The position numbers were made by a program, and so were the translations under genes. DNA of 64,000 bases, taken from Nitrospira sp. SG-bin1. Its GTDB lineage: Bacteria > Nitrospirota > Nitrospiria > Nitrospirales > Nitrospiraceae. The stretch spans positions 1 to 64,000 of the forward strand of contig LVWS01000002.1 in NCBI GenBank assembly GCA_002083365.1. The letters run 5' to 3'. Every line of letters starts with the position of its first letter. The stretch's first letter is position 1. The notes under the pieces were generated by a model. That model did no database searches, was not told where the DNA came from, and saw only the letters and a list, made by a program, of their open reading frames with translations. Below are positions 52,578 through 61,705 of this stretch, piece by piece.

Positions 52578-53408
52578 ATGTTCGATCTCCTCGCCTATGA
52601 CTTCATGCAACGCTCCCTCCTGGCCGCGGCGATGGTGGGCGGGCTCTGTTCGGTTATTGGCGTGTTTGTGGTCCTGCGCGGATTGGCGTTTGTCGGAGCC
52701 GGAACGTCGCATGCCGCGTTTGCAGGCGTGGCTCTCGGCTACTTGATGGGGTGGCCCCCTTTGTTGCTGGCCATTCTGTTTGGCCTGGCTACGGTCTGGA
52801 TTACCGGCTGGGTCGAAGAACGGGGCAGGATGAAGCTGGATGTCTCGGTCGGTATTCTCTACACCACGACGATGGCACTGGGCATTCTCTTCATCGGACT
52901 GATGAAGACCTATAATGCCGAGGTGTACGGGTACTTATTCGGCAGCGTCCTGTCTGTCACTCCAGAGGAATTACAGATTATCGGAGCGCTGAGTGTGCTA
53001 GTGTTGGGCCTGCTCCTGTTGTTTGCAAAAGAACTCTATTTCATCGCCTTCGACCAAGAGATGGCCGAAGCCTCGGGCATACCGGCCCGACAGATATTTT
53101 TTCTCCTCCTGACGCTTGTAGCCTTGACGGTGGTGGTCTCATTGAAGACCGTCGGCGCGATCTTGGTGTTTGCGATGATTCTGATTCCCGCTTCGACGGC
53201 CTATCAGCTCACCCATAGTCTCGCGGCACTGACTCTTTACTCGGCGTCAATCGGTGTCCTCACCTCAATAACAGGCGTCCTGATTTCCGCGGTGCTGGAT
53301 GTCCCCTCAGGACCAGCCATCGTACTGCTCGCGACCTCCATTTTTTTTCTCGCAGTCCTCTTTTCGCCTAAGCGCCTGCGACGCACACAGCTCATCCATT
53401 CCCACTAA
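52578..53408 (+). CDS. Metal ABC transporter permease (ZnuB-like)
   Basis: A 276-residue inner-membrane protein with eight or nine hydrophobic segments and the family loop ELYFIAFDQEMAEASGIPARQIFFLLLTLVALTVVVSLKTVGAILVFAMILIPA. It completes the three-gene importer. The His at the C-terminus (LIHSH) is probably incidental. Confidence 0.9.
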   Translation: MFDLLAYDFMQRSLLAAAMVGGLCSVIGVFVVLRGLAFVGAGTSHAAFAGVALGYLMGWPPLLLAILFGLATVWITGWVEERGRMKLDVSVGILYTTTMALGILFIGLMKTYNAEVYGYLFGSVLSVTPEELQIIGALSVLVLGLLLLFAKELYFIAFDQEMAEASGIPARQIFFLLLTLVALTVVVSLKTVGAILVFAMILIPASTAYQLTHSLAALTLYSASIGVLTSITGVLISAVLDVPSGPAIVLLATSIFFLAVLFSPKRLRRTQLIHSH

Positions 53409-53686
53409 GTATCTTGCTCCAGCACTCCAATAAGGCTATGCTCTTTAGCGTGATGGGGTAGTCTAAGTGTCTTGGCCACCAGTAGGTCGGCCTGTGGTTG
53501 GTGGGATCCGCCTAGGGTAACCAGCCTAGAGCCGGACCGTCATTGCTTGGGCCATCGAAAGTAGAGACTCTTCAAGTTCTGAGACGATTCGTTCGTCCTG
53601 GAAACCAGAAGCGGCACGCGATCGCAGAAATCAGTGAGAGCCGTTGTACCCACCCATGGCACACATTGTACGAGAGGAGGAGATTC

Positions 53687-54316
53687 ATGCATAGACAGTT
53701 GCCCTCAGCGGGATTGATCGGAGTATGGCTCACTGTACTCACCATATTAAGTCCCCTTCCCGCTCCAACTTTGGCGGAGGAGTTCGGTGGAACTGAACCG
53801 GGCCGATGGATAGTGGGGTTTCGGGCAGGATTTTCCCCGTTGACTCAACAGCTTTCGGACAACACCTCAACCTCCATCGGGCCGTTGGTCAATTTTCAAG
53901 GTCTGTATAGCCTCAACACTTGGCTGTTGGTCGGGATGATGCTCGAATGGGAGCGACACGGAGTCAGTATTGAACGACCTGACGTGGACCTGGGACATCA
54001 AGACACGGTCTCGGTTCTTCCAACGGTGGAACTGCGTCCCGTGAAACTTGGGCGGATCACTCCATACGTGAATATGAGTTTCGGCGTGAACGTGAACAGT
54101 TTTGGAGAAGATACGGCGATTCGCATCAGCCCCAGCAATACGTTTGCCTGGCGACTCGGCTGGGGAGGAGATTACAAGCTCAACGAACGGTTCGCTCTCA
54201 ATGTGGAATGGGCTTACAAACGAAACGACGGCCATACCACCGGTACCGGCGGCCGGAATGATGATTGGAACGCGTCTTCGTTTGGGTTCCTCTTCGGTGG
54301 AAAAATGTTCTTCTAG
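53687..54316 (+). CDS. Outer-membrane beta-barrel protein
   Basis: A 209-residue exported protein: signal peptide to about residue 29 (ends TLAEE), then alternating strands (WIVGFRAGFSPL, WLLVGMMLEWERHG, ITPYVNMSFGVNVN, FAWRLGWGGDYKL, FALNVEWAYKR) and a terminal Phe in FGGKMFF. This is an OmpW/OmpA-like small barrel. AGGAGG six bases before the ATG at 53687 decides the start. The 278 bases upstream show no gene. It follows the metal importer and could share a physiological role, but it is not clearly co-transcribed. Confidence 0.72.
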   Translation: MHRQLPSAGLIGVWLTVLTILSPLPAPTLAEEFGGTEPGRWIVGFRAGFSPLTQQLSDNTSTSIGPLVNFQGLYSLNTWLLVGMMLEWERHGVSIERPDVDLGHQDTVSVLPTVELRPVKLGRITPYVNMSFGVNVNSFGEDTAIRISPSNTFAWRLGWGGDYKLNERFALNVEWAYKRNDGHTTGTGGRNDDWNASSFGFLFGGKMFF

Positions 54317-54337
54317 TCCTGCACGACACTCACTGCG

Positions 54338-54372
54338 GCCAACCCTTCGCCTTCGAGTAGAGAAGGGTTGGC
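54338..54372. terminator. Bidirectional terminator-like hairpin
   Basis: GCCAACCCTTC (54338-54348) and GAAGGGTTGGC (54362-54372) form an 11-bp perfect stem with a 13-base loop in the short gap between the convergent beta-barrel and GNAT genes. There is no T run, so it may work without being a strict intrinsic terminator. Confidence 0.5.
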
Positions 54373-54390
54373 TCTCGTGGGTGACATACC

Positions 54391-54822
54391 TTATTCCAGT
54401 TTACTGTTCTTGCTTCGGCTCCAGACCATGCCTGTTTGTTCCTTTGAGCTGAAACCGAGTTTTTCATAGAAGCCCGGCCGCCTGGTACAGAGCCAGAAAA
54501 GCTCCACTCGATCGAGGCGCGGATGAGTGAGGATGCGGCGGACGATCTCCGTCCCCACCCCGTGACCTTGATAGCTCCTGTCGACGATCACATCCCAAAT
54601 GGTCGCGCGATAGATGAAATCGGTGAGTACTCGTCCAAACCCCACGAGATGGTCGCCGTCCCATGCACAGAGCGTCACGTCGGTATGACGGAGCATTTCT
54701 TTGGCGTCCTCGAGCGATCGACCCTTGGCCCATGGGGCCTGTTGGTACAGGCGCAGAAGTTGGGACGCGTCAGGAGGCTCGTGATGAGTGTAGGTGACAG
54801 CGGGCTTGAGGGTGGGAGGCAT
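54391..54822 (-). CDS. GNAT family N-acetyltransferase
   Basis: A 143-residue acetyltransferase. The acetyl-CoA-binding loop is RSYQGHGVGTEIV (Q/RxxGxG/A), preceded by DHLVGFGRVLTD and WDVIVD, and followed by FWLCTRRPGFYEKLGF, the usual end of the fold. The substrate is unknown. Its start is 50 bases from the divergent small zinc-ribbon gene. Confidence 0.83.
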   Translation of the reverse strand: MPPTLKPAVTYTHHEPPDASQLLRLYQQAPWAKGRSLEDAKEMLRHTDVTLCAWDGDHLVGFGRVLTDFIYRATIWDVIVDRSYQGHGVGTEIVRRILTHPRLDRVELFWLCTRRPGFYEKLGFSSKEQTGMVWSRSKNSKLE

Positions 54823-54871
54823 CTTGTACTAGAGTATCCCCCGAATTGTCACAAAGTGTACGGGGAAACCG

Positions 54872-55051
54872 ATGGCAACGCAAGTCCGAACCTGTCCAAA
54901 GTGCTCTCAACTCATGTGGCTGAAGACCGACGAGTATGAAGTACTCGACGAGGAGACCGTGCGGGCAAAGTGCCCTCACTGTGGAAACCTGGTCCGCTTC
55001 AAACTCGTCGCTGTAGGCCCGAACGCGTTGGGCCCCAAGATGGGCCACTGA
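54872..55051 (+). CDS. Small zinc-ribbon protein of 59 residues
   Basis: The frame reads MATQVRTCPKCSQLMWLKTD and ends in GPKMGH. It has two CxxC knuckles (CPKC and CPHC) 22 residues apart, a zinc-ribbon or rubredoxin-like arrangement. The ribosome binding site (GGGGAAA) is weak. Its divergent position to the GNAT gene and its clean coding pattern support it. Function unknown. Confidence 0.6.
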   Translation: MATQVRTCPKCSQLMWLKTDEYEVLDEETVRAKCPHCGNLVRFKLVAVGPNALGPKMGH

Positions 55052-55144
55052 CCACCCCAAACAGTTTTGTGTTCTACGCTTGAGTGACGGGCCGGGCGCG
55101 GTCCGAAAAATTAAGTACTCACCACTCGTCATCAAAACCAGAAC

Positions 55145-55567
55145 TTACAGGCCTCCACCCGCGCCATCCAATTCCGGCCGATTTCCAGGAAGAACCTTAT
55201 GTAATGCGACTCGATACTCCGTGAGACGCTTTTCGTCTCTTCCGCCGACTTCAATATCTCGATCGCGTTGCATCCGTTCGAGATGATCCAAAACAGCGAG
55301 AAGCGGTTGAATGGTCCCGAGGAGGTTCCCGATTTCAAACGCTTCCAAGGACAAGACCAAGGATTCATTCAAGGCCTTGTACGGCGTTCCGGCACTCAGG
55401 CTTCTGACACGTGTGACGATGGTTTCATAGCTGTCCACCGCCTCGAAGGACGGTTTCACTCCAGAGGGCAGCGCGCCTAAGTGAACCACGACAGGCAGCT
55501 TGGCGGCATACGACTTGATGTGAGCGGTCAAACCACCGATCGCATCGAGCAGCTCCCCGGTCAGCAT
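55145..55567 (-). CDS. Protein of unknown function downstream of the RluD-type gene
   Basis: A 140-residue, probably helical cytoplasmic protein (MLTGELLDAIGGLTAHIKSYAA, ALNESLVLSLEAFEIGNLLGTIQPLLAVLDHLERMQ). No family is recognised. Its ATG overlaps the stop of the pseudouridine synthase gene by seven bases, so the two are likely translated together. Confidence 0.55.
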   Translation of the reverse strand: MLTGELLDAIGGLTAHIKSYAAKLPVVVHLGALPSGVKPSFEAVDSYETIVTRVRSLSAGTPYKALNESLVLSLEAFEIGNLLGTIQPLLAVLDHLERMQRDRDIEVGGRDEKRLTEYRVALHKVLPGNRPELDGAGGGL

Positions 55568-56565
55568 GTGTCCTCCATAATGTGCCTACCGGCGGGCGGT
55601 TCAGCTAAACTCTTTCTACCAGGGTTGATGAGCTGTTCAAGGCCTTGCATCACCTTCTCCATATCGCTCGGCACCAACCTGGTGAAGTCTTCCGCCTTGC
55701 CCGTCGCGGGATGCGTAAAGCCGAGGGTTCTGGCATGGAGCATTACGCGGGGAATTTCCAATTCGTTGATCGTACAAACCTTTCGCCCGCCGTACGTGTG
55801 ATCTCCCAGAATGGGATGTCCCAAGGAAGCCAGGTGAACCCTGAGCTGATGAGTTCGGCCGGTCCGAGGGTAGAGCAACACATGGGCGGCCACTTTCCCG
55901 TACCGCCGATCCACCACGTACTCCGTCACGGATGCCTTGGGGCTGGTCGTTCTCGCTGAAAATTTCTTCCGGTCTTTGATATCCCGGCCAATAGCCAGTT
56001 CGATCAATCCCCGAGCTTTTTTGGGAACCCCCCAGACCAGGGCCTCATAGACGCGGGTGATGGTATGGAGCTTGAATTGTGCCGCAAGCGCACGATGTGT
56101 CGAGTCGGTTTTGGTAATCACCATGACGCCGGATGTTTCCTTGTCCAACCGGTGAACAAGACCGGGGCGTTCCTTCCCCCCGATGGTCGACATCGCTCCG
56201 CCTGACGTTTGAAAATGATGGAGCAGTGCGTTGACCAGCGTGCCGGTCCAGTTTCCCGGGGCGGGATGGACGACAATACCGGGCGGTTTATTCAGGACCA
56301 GGAGGAAATCGTCTTCGAACAGCACTTCCAAGGGAATCGCCTCACCCTGGATCAAAAGGGGTTCCGGCTTTGGCACATCCATGGTGATCCGATCACCGGG
56401 CTTGATCTTGTGGCTCGGTTTCACCACCTGCTCGTTGATACGGATGCGCCCCAACTCGATCAAACGCTGCAACGCCGACCGTGAGATATCCCGTTCTCGA
56501 TTGGCAAGAAAGAGATCCAGCCGTTTTGGCTGCTCTCCGGACGTGATGATGAATTCTGTAATCAT
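55561..56565 (-). CDS. RluD-family 23S rRNA pseudouridine synthase
   Basis: A 334-residue RluA/RluD-type enzyme. Residues 12-75 form an S4 RNA-binding domain (KRLDLFLANRERDISRSALQRLIELGRIRIN). The catalytic domain has VVHPAPGNWTGTLVNALLHH, the nucleophile Asp in HRLDKETSGVMVITK and RTHQLRVHLASLGHPILGD. It may modify U1911, U1915 and U1917 of 23S rRNA as RluD does, but RluA or RluC specificity cannot be excluded. Confidence 0.88.
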   Translation of the reverse strand: MITEFIITSGEQPKRLDLFLANRERDISRSALQRLIELGRIRINEQVVKPSHKIKPGDRITMDVPKPEPLLIQGEAIPLEVLFEDDFLLVLNKPPGIVVHPAPGNWTGTLVNALLHHFQTSGGAMSTIGGKERPGLVHRLDKETSGVMVITKTDSTHRALAAQFKLHTITRVYEALVWGVPKKARGLIELAIGRDIKDRKKFSARTTSPKASVTEYVVDRRYGKVAAHVLLYPRTGRTHQLRVHLASLGHPILGDHTYGGRKVCTINELEIPRVMLHARTLGFTHPATGKAEDFTRLVPSDMEKVMQGLEQLINPGRKSLAEPPAGRHIMEDTC

Positions 56566-56830
56566 GTGCAGGACACGCTACTAAAGAGCCTTGGGCAAAT
56601 GCAATCGGGATTGCGGGGGTTTGCTTCTTACCTAGCGAAGGACCATATTGTCCGAGTAGGTTTGTCCGTCTAGGTCTAAGAAGGACATCAAGATCAACGA
56701 TATGCTAGGGAGCTGATCATCGAGATTCCCGGGGGGCAGTAACCAGAGAAGCACTTCAGCTTCTCTCTCAAGGAGCTGTTGAAGCCGGTGAGGTGTTTTG
56801 TTAGGGTGACTTCCCCGGAAAGTAACTGAC

Positions 56831-58261
56831 ATGGGCATACGATTTTCGCATTATGACCCAGAAGGGTTCTATGACGAGCTGTACGAGGAGAAGGGTCAAC
56901 CGCGACCGGGAAGCACCCTCTTGCTCCGAAAGTTTGCGTCACTGCCGGAAGGAGAACTGAAAAAGCGCCAGGAAGCGGCGGAACGAGTCATTCTCAACAT
57001 GGGGATGACGTTCGGCGTCTCCGGAAGCGACGACGGCCATGAACAGATCTTTCCCTTCGACATCGTACCGCGGATCGTCATGGCCTCGGATTGGGAACGC
57101 ATCGAGTCCGGACTTCGACAGCGCATGCGTGCGCTGAACTTGTTTATCGACGATGTGTACCATGATCAAAAGATCCTCAAGAACGGGGTGATACCCAGCG
57201 AACTGATTTATTCCAGTACGGGCTTCTTGCAGCCCTGCGTTGGTCTCAACCCACCGCGTGGCATTTGGTGCCACATTGCGGGGATCGATCTGGTCCGAAT
57301 TAGCGATGGCCAGTACTATGTCCTCGAAGACAACACCCGTTGCCCGTCCGGAGTGGCCTATGTGTTGGAGGCCAGACAGGTCATGAAGCGGACGTTTCCC
57401 GAGCTGTTCGAGGCCTATCGCGTGAGGCCGGTGGACGGGTATCCAAGCCAACTTTTGGAAACCCTTCGGTCCCTTTCGGACCTTCCTGATCCAACCATCG
57501 TCATTCTCACGCCGGGTATCTTCAATTCCGCCTATTACGAACATTCCCTGCTCGCCCAAAAAATGGGTGTGGAATTGGTCGAGGCCAACGATCTGGTGGT
57601 GGTAGATGGGTCAGTCCATATGCGAACCACCAAGGGGTCTCAGCGCGTGGATGTGATCTACCGGCGGATCAATGATGATTATTTGGACCCTTTGGCGTTT
57701 CGTCATGATTCTGTACTGGGAGTGCCCGGTCTCATGGAATCTTACAAGAGAGGCAGAGTGGCGCTCGCCAATGCTCCCGGCACCGGCGTATCGGACGACA
57801 AAGCTATTTATGCGTACGTCCCGAAGATCATCAATTACTACTTAGCAGAAGAACCGATTCTCCCGAACGTGCCCACCTATGTCTGTTCCAATAGACAGGA
57901 TCGAACCTATGTCTTGGAGCATTTGGATCAACTGGTCGTGAAGGCCACCAACGAGGCCGGTGGATACGGCATGATGATCGGACCTCATGCCTCAAAGCAG
58001 GAGCGTGAAGGCTGTGCCCGTCGCATCGAGGCCGACCCACGCAATTATATCGCGCAACCGACCTTGGCACTCTCGCGGGTACCCACCTTGGTCGAGGATC
58101 ATCTGGAAGGTCGTCATGTCGATTTACGTCCGTACGTGTTGTATGGCCGGGATGTGTACGTCTTACCGGGAGGCATGACGCGCGTGGCGTTGCGGAAAGG
58201 GTCTCTCGTGGTGAATTCCTCTCAAGGTGGCGGCAACAAGGACACGTGGGTCCTTTCATGA
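56831..58261 (+). CDS. Circularly permuted ATP-grasp protein (CpATP-grasp type)
   Basis: A 476-residue protein of the circularly permuted ATP-grasp family (DUF404/DUF407 type): NLFIDDVYHDQKILKNGVIPSELI, EDNTRCPSGVAYVLEARQVM, QRVDVIYRRINDDYLDPLAFR and the C-terminal KATNEAGGYGMMIGPHAS with LRPYVLYGRDVYVLPGGMTRVALR. These are peptide-ligase-like enzymes of unknown product, almost always encoded next to alpha-E and often Anbu or transglutaminase genes, as here. The 265 bases upstream hold no supported gene. Confidence 0.85.
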   Translation: MGIRFSHYDPEGFYDELYEEKGQPRPGSTLLLRKFASLPEGELKKRQEAAERVILNMGMTFGVSGSDDGHEQIFPFDIVPRIVMASDWERIESGLRQRMRALNLFIDDVYHDQKILKNGVIPSELIYSSTGFLQPCVGLNPPRGIWCHIAGIDLVRISDGQYYVLEDNTRCPSGVAYVLEARQVMKRTFPELFEAYRVRPVDGYPSQLLETLRSLSDLPDPTIVILTPGIFNSAYYEHSLLAQKMGVELVEANDLVVVDGSVHMRTTKGSQRVDVIYRRINDDYLDPLAFRHDSVLGVPGLMESYKRGRVALANAPGTGVSDDKAIYAYVPKIINYYLAEEPILPNVPTYVCSNRQDRTYVLEHLDQLVVKATNEAGGYGMMIGPHASKQEREGCARRIEADPRNYIAQPTLALSRVPTLVEDHLEGRHVDLRPYVLYGRDVYVLPGGMTRVALRKGSLVVNSSQGGGNKDTWVLS

Positions 58262-58334
58262 GGATCATCTTCATGAGAGACCGGGAGACCAGCACTGATC
58301 CGATAACTGGTGAACAGACAGGGCTGGCCCAACG

Positions 58335-59315
58335 ATGCTGAGCCGAGTCGCCAGTTCCATCTATTGGTTGAACCGCTACATCGAACGGGCGGAAAATTAT
58401 GCTCGGTTCATCGAGGTGAACTTGAACCTCACACTTGACCTTCCCAGAGGCACCATGGAGCAGTGGGAACCGCTGGTCGCCACCACGGGCGATCATGAGA
58501 GCTTTACAGACCGCTATGGGAAGGCAACGAAGGACGCTGTCATCCAATTTCTCTCAGTCGATGCCGCAAACTCTAACTCGATTCTGTCCTGCCTGACGGC
58601 AGCTCGGGAAAACGCTCGATCAGTCCGAGAAGTCATCTCCACCGACATGTGGGAGCAAGTCAACCGCTTTTATCTCATGGTGAGAACCGCTGCCTCGAAA
58701 GGCCTGTCCAGCCACAATCTTCATACGTTTTTGGCGGACGTGAAGGCAAACAGCCATCTCTTTCTGGGCATTACCGATGCCACCATGTCGCACGGAGAAG
58801 GCTGGCATTTTGCCAGACTCGGCCGTTTGCTGGAACGGGCGGATAAGACCTCCCGTATTCTCGACGTCAAATACTTCATGCTGCTCCCGACCGTCGCAGA
58901 AGTCGGCACACCGTTTGATATCATCCAGTGGTCCGCATTGTTGAAATCCGCCAGCGCCCTCGAAATGTATTACAAACGTTTCGGCCGCATCTCCCCGGAC
59001 GATGTCACGGCGTTCCTGATTCTCGACTCCACCTTTCCGAGAGCCATCCGGTACTGTCTCATCAAAAGCGAAGATTCGATCCACGCCATCTCCGGGTCTG
59101 AACACGGATCTTATCAGAACCAAGCCGAGAAGCGATTGGGACGGTTACGCGCCGAGTTGGACTTCGGCGATCTTGAGGATTGCGTGGCCGGTGGGCTCCA
59201 CGAGTTCTTAGACCGGTTTCAGGGGCAGCTTAATCGCGTGGGAGACGCCATTTTCGAAACCTTCTTTGCCCCTCGTCCTGTCCACAGTACGATCACCGGA
59301 GCGGAGGCACAATGA
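58335..59315 (+). CDS. Alpha-E domain protein (DUF403)
   Basis: A 326-residue all-helical protein starting MLSRVASSIYWLNRYIERAENYARFIEVNLNL, the standard alpha-E signature, with ARENARSVREVISTDMWEQVNRFY in the middle. It is the constant partner of circularly permuted ATP-grasp enzymes. The stop is overlapped by the Anbu ATG (ATGA), so these genes form one operon. Confidence 0.88.
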   Translation: MLSRVASSIYWLNRYIERAENYARFIEVNLNLTLDLPRGTMEQWEPLVATTGDHESFTDRYGKATKDAVIQFLSVDAANSNSILSCLTAARENARSVREVISTDMWEQVNRFYLMVRTAASKGLSSHNLHTFLADVKANSHLFLGITDATMSHGEGWHFARLGRLLERADKTSRILDVKYFMLLPTVAEVGTPFDIIQWSALLKSASALEMYYKRFGRISPDDVTAFLILDSTFPRAIRYCLIKSEDSIHAISGSEHGSYQNQAEKRLGRLRAELDFGDLEDCVAGGLHEFLDRFQGQLNRVGDAIFETFFAPRPVHSTITGAEAQ

Positions 59316-60082
59316 CCTTTTGCCTGGGTATGAAAGTAGAAGACGGGCTCGTCGGTATTGCCGACACGCGGGTGACGACCGGCGTGGAATGCATCACGGC
59401 ACGAAAGGTCTCGATCCATCAGCATGGACGGCACTCGATGTTTCTCATGACTTCGGGACTGCGTTCCGTGCGCGACAAGGCCGTCACCTATTTCGACGAA
59501 GCTATCGGGGAAAGCGATCAGACATTCGATAAGCTGTTTAAGGCCGTCAACGTATTCGCCGCGCAGATCCGGCGGGTCGCACAAGAGGACAAGGATGCGC
59601 TCGACAAAGCGGGATTGATCTTCGACCTCCACGCTCTGGTTGGAGGGCAGTTGGAAAACGACCGGGAACACAAACTCTATCTCATCTACCCCCAGGGAAA
59701 CTGGGTGGAAGTCAGTGAAGGCACCCCCTACTGCATCATCGGCGAAACCGGCTATGGCAAACCGCTCCTCGATCGCGTGCTGCGGTACCACTCCAACATG
59801 GACCTTGCCCTGAAGGTGGGATTTCTGGCCTTCGATGCCACTCGCACCAGCTCGACCAGCGTCGAATATCCTCTCGATGTCGTGCTGTATCGACACGATA
59901 CCTTTGATATCGTCGAACATCGTTTTCAGAAAGAGGACCTCGTCGAGATCTCGTCGTGGTGGCAGTCCCGGATCTATGAATCAGTGGAAAAACTGCCCTC
60001 GACGTGGGTTGATCATCTGCTTGAATCGCTGCCTCGCAATACCCGATCTTCATCTAGAGACGGCTCTGATCCATCTTCGTAA
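59312..60082 (+). CDS. Proteasome-type peptidase Anbu
   Basis: A 256-residue Ntn-hydrolase of the bacterial proteasome-like (Anbu/BPH) group. After Met removal Thr2 would be the catalytic nucleophile (MTFCLGMKVEDGLVGIADTRVT). The D-TRVT, GKPLLDRVLRY and FDATRTSSTSVEYPLDVV segments are family-typical. Anbu rings are self-compartmentalised. The operon with CpATP-grasp and alpha-E is the known arrangement; the usual transglutaminase gene is missing here. The tail after residue 235 is variable. Confidence 0.87.
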   Translation: MTFCLGMKVEDGLVGIADTRVTTGVECITARKVSIHQHGRHSMFLMTSGLRSVRDKAVTYFDEAIGESDQTFDKLFKAVNVFAAQIRRVAQEDKDALDKAGLIFDLHALVGGQLENDREHKLYLIYPQGNWVEVSEGTPYCIIGETGYGKPLLDRVLRYHSNMDLALKVGFLAFDATRTSSTSVEYPLDVVLYRHDTFDIVEHRFQKEDLVEISSWWQSRIYESVEKLPSTWVDHLLESLPRNTRSSSRDGSDPSS

Positions 60083-60487
60083 GTCGCGTGCCATAACAGG
60101 TCGAACGGGCCTGCTCTTTCACTCCGGGTCAAACTATATGCCGACGATTGGACAACGTGTAGGCCGGAGAGTATGCTTCTGTATCGTATGACTGTGCGGG
60201 CGTGTCATCTCCTGCGAACGAGGGAACGGAACCATGTCGGTGGTACCTTCCCACGATTGTTTGCTCCTTAAGCACACCGCCGATCAGCTTCGCCTACTCC
60301 TTAGAGGCTCGTACAGTTCCTGTAGATCCTTCCGATCCATTCGCGTTGTTCCCCGAATAGAAACTGTCCTGATCTTGGTCGGTCTACCGACCCAACGATT
60401 TCTCATCTTCACCTGCCGCACTATTCATCCGCCCGTGAGATGTGATCGGCCAGGCGATCCATCCGCGTGCATAACCGGGAGGTATGT
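60083..60487. other. Intergenic region upstream of the monohaem protein gene
   Basis: No gene is supported. A short frame at 60234-60491 has only a weak ribosome binding site and no recognisable product. A GGTCGG/CCGACC hairpin at 60377-60392 lies about 95 bases before the next start. Confidence 0.4.
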
Positions 60488-61084
60488 ATGACTTCCTCCA
60501 AGAACATATTGTTGGGCACCGCCTTGTTGGGAGCGGCAATAGGAGGTGCCACGCTCCTGTGGCCGGCTCGTACTTTGCCTCAGACGACATCGATCAACCT
60601 CCCGATGGACACGGTGGCCGATTACATCCACGCGGTGATCGAGGCGGATCGAGACGTGTATACCAGGCATGTCGTGGAACGCATGCAGGCGAAAGGAGTG
60701 GTAGTCGCATCCGAGAATTGGCAGGAGATGAATACCTTACCCCTTCCGGCCCAATTTCTGTTGGAATCAGGACGGTACAACAGCAAGAAAGGCCTCGGGA
60801 TGGAGTACCGGCTGATCAGTTTGTGGCCGATCAACAAACGCAATATCGCGACGAACGCTTTAGAAAGCATCGGACTCGGCACGATCCTGACTCAACCCAA
60901 CCGTCCCTACACGGGCGTCACGAGGGTGGGCGAGAAGCGGTATTACGAGGCGGTGTATGCTGACCTGGCCGTCACACAGGCTTGCATCGGCTGTCATAAT
61001 GCGCATCCCGACAGCCCGAAACGAGACTTCAAGCTCAACGATGTCATGGGGGCGATCGTGATCAGTATTCAGCTAGGGTCCTAG
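60488..61084 (+). CDS. DUF3365-type monohaem cytochrome-like protein
   Basis: A 198-residue exported protein with an N-terminal signal or anchor (residues 6-27), a PAS-like DUF3365 core (MDTVADYIHAVIEADRDVYTRHVVERMQ, YRLISLWPINKRN) and one c-type haem motif CIGCH (with the late PKRDFKLNDVMGAIVI), as in Tll0287-like proteins. It may sense or carry electrons in the periplasm. GGGAGG before the ATG at 60488 fits that start better than the ATG at 60484 or upstream codons. Confidence 0.8.
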   Translation: MTSSKNILLGTALLGAAIGGATLLWPARTLPQTTSINLPMDTVADYIHAVIEADRDVYTRHVVERMQAKGVVVASENWQEMNTLPLPAQFLLESGRYNSKKGLGMEYRLISLWPINKRNIATNALESIGLGTILTQPNRPYTGVTRVGEKRYYEAVYADLAVTQACIGCHNAHPDSPKRDFKLNDVMGAIVISIQLGS

Positions 61085-61199
61085 CCGATCGACGGTGAAT
61101 CTGAAAGGGCATCGGAAGTCCAGAACGCCGGTGATTGAGTCATGAGCGAAACGCCAACCGAGAGTACGTGGCTTCTGCTCTGCCGGTCAGGGGCGAGAA

Positions 61200-61260
61200 C
61201 GCACGAGATTACCCTTCCGCCATGGAGTTGTGAAGTCCGCTGCTAAGGGAATGTCGTGCG
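61200..61260. terminator. Inverted repeat downstream of atpC
   Basis: CGCACGAGATTACCCTT (61200-61216) and AAGGGAATGTCGTGCG (61245-61260) pair with one mismatch and one bulge across a 28-base loop. It lies 14 bases past the atpC stop (minus strand) and downstream of the monohaem gene, so it may end both transcripts. There is no T run. Confidence 0.4.
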
Positions 61261-61274
61261 GGAGTCGAACTGGT

Positions 61275-61697
61275 TCAGGCGTGACTGGTTTTTCTCGCCC
61301 GTTCGGCGATTTTCTTGCGGAGACGAGCCTTTTCCAGGCTGATCTGAGCTTCTTTGACTTCGGACGGTAAGCCGCCCGCTTGAAGGCGCCGTTCCGCTTC
61401 GGCCACCTTGGCGGTCGCCCGCTCCACATCGATGTCTTCCGCTTTCTCGGCGATTTCCGCCATGACGGTGACTTTGGTCGGAGTGACTTCGGCGAAGCCC
61501 CACAGAACGGCCATCGAATAGGTTTGCCCTTCGACACGATAACGAAGTTCGCCGATGCGAAGGGTCGAGAGGAAGTGGCAGTGCCCGGGAAGGACGCCGA
61601 ATTCGCCTTCAGACCCAGGGGCGATCACTTCATCCACCTGCTGACTCAGCAGCTGTTTTTCCGGCGTTACGACTTCTAGTAATATCTTTCCAGGCAT
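61275..61697 (-). CDS. atpC: ATP synthase F1 epsilon subunit
   Basis: A 140-residue epsilon subunit, the inhibitor and coupling part of the F1 central stalk. The N-terminal beta-sandwich (ILLEVVTPEKQLLSQQVDEVIAPGSEGEFGVLPGHCHFLSTL) and the helical C-terminal pair (AEAERRLQAGGL, RLRKKIAERAR) are complete. The frame is open to 61775, but the ATG at 61697 with GAGGAAGG ahead gives the normal N-terminus. Last gene of the atp block. Confidence 0.92.
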   Translation of the reverse strand: MPGKILLEVVTPEKQLLSQQVDEVIAPGSEGEFGVLPGHCHFLSTLRIGELRYRVEGQTYSMAVLWGFAEVTPTKVTVMAEIAEKAEDIDVERATAKVAEAERRLQAGGLPSEVKEAQISLEKARLRKKIAERARKTSHA

Positions 61698-61705
61698 GCC
61701 TTCCT

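Noticed and set aside
56632..56838. 68-codon minus-strand frame upstream of the CpATP-grasp gene
   Set aside because: It overlaps the start of that gene, has no ribosome binding site and no recognisable domain.
60234..60491. 85-codon plus-strand frame
   Set aside because: Weak ribosome binding site, no recognisable product, and it runs into the start of the monohaem gene.
61258..61275. tRNA T-loop-like sequence (AGTTCGACTCCCGC on the minus strand)
   Set aside because: No acceptor, D or anticodon arms can be folded around it; it is part of the atpC 3' flank and inverted repeat.
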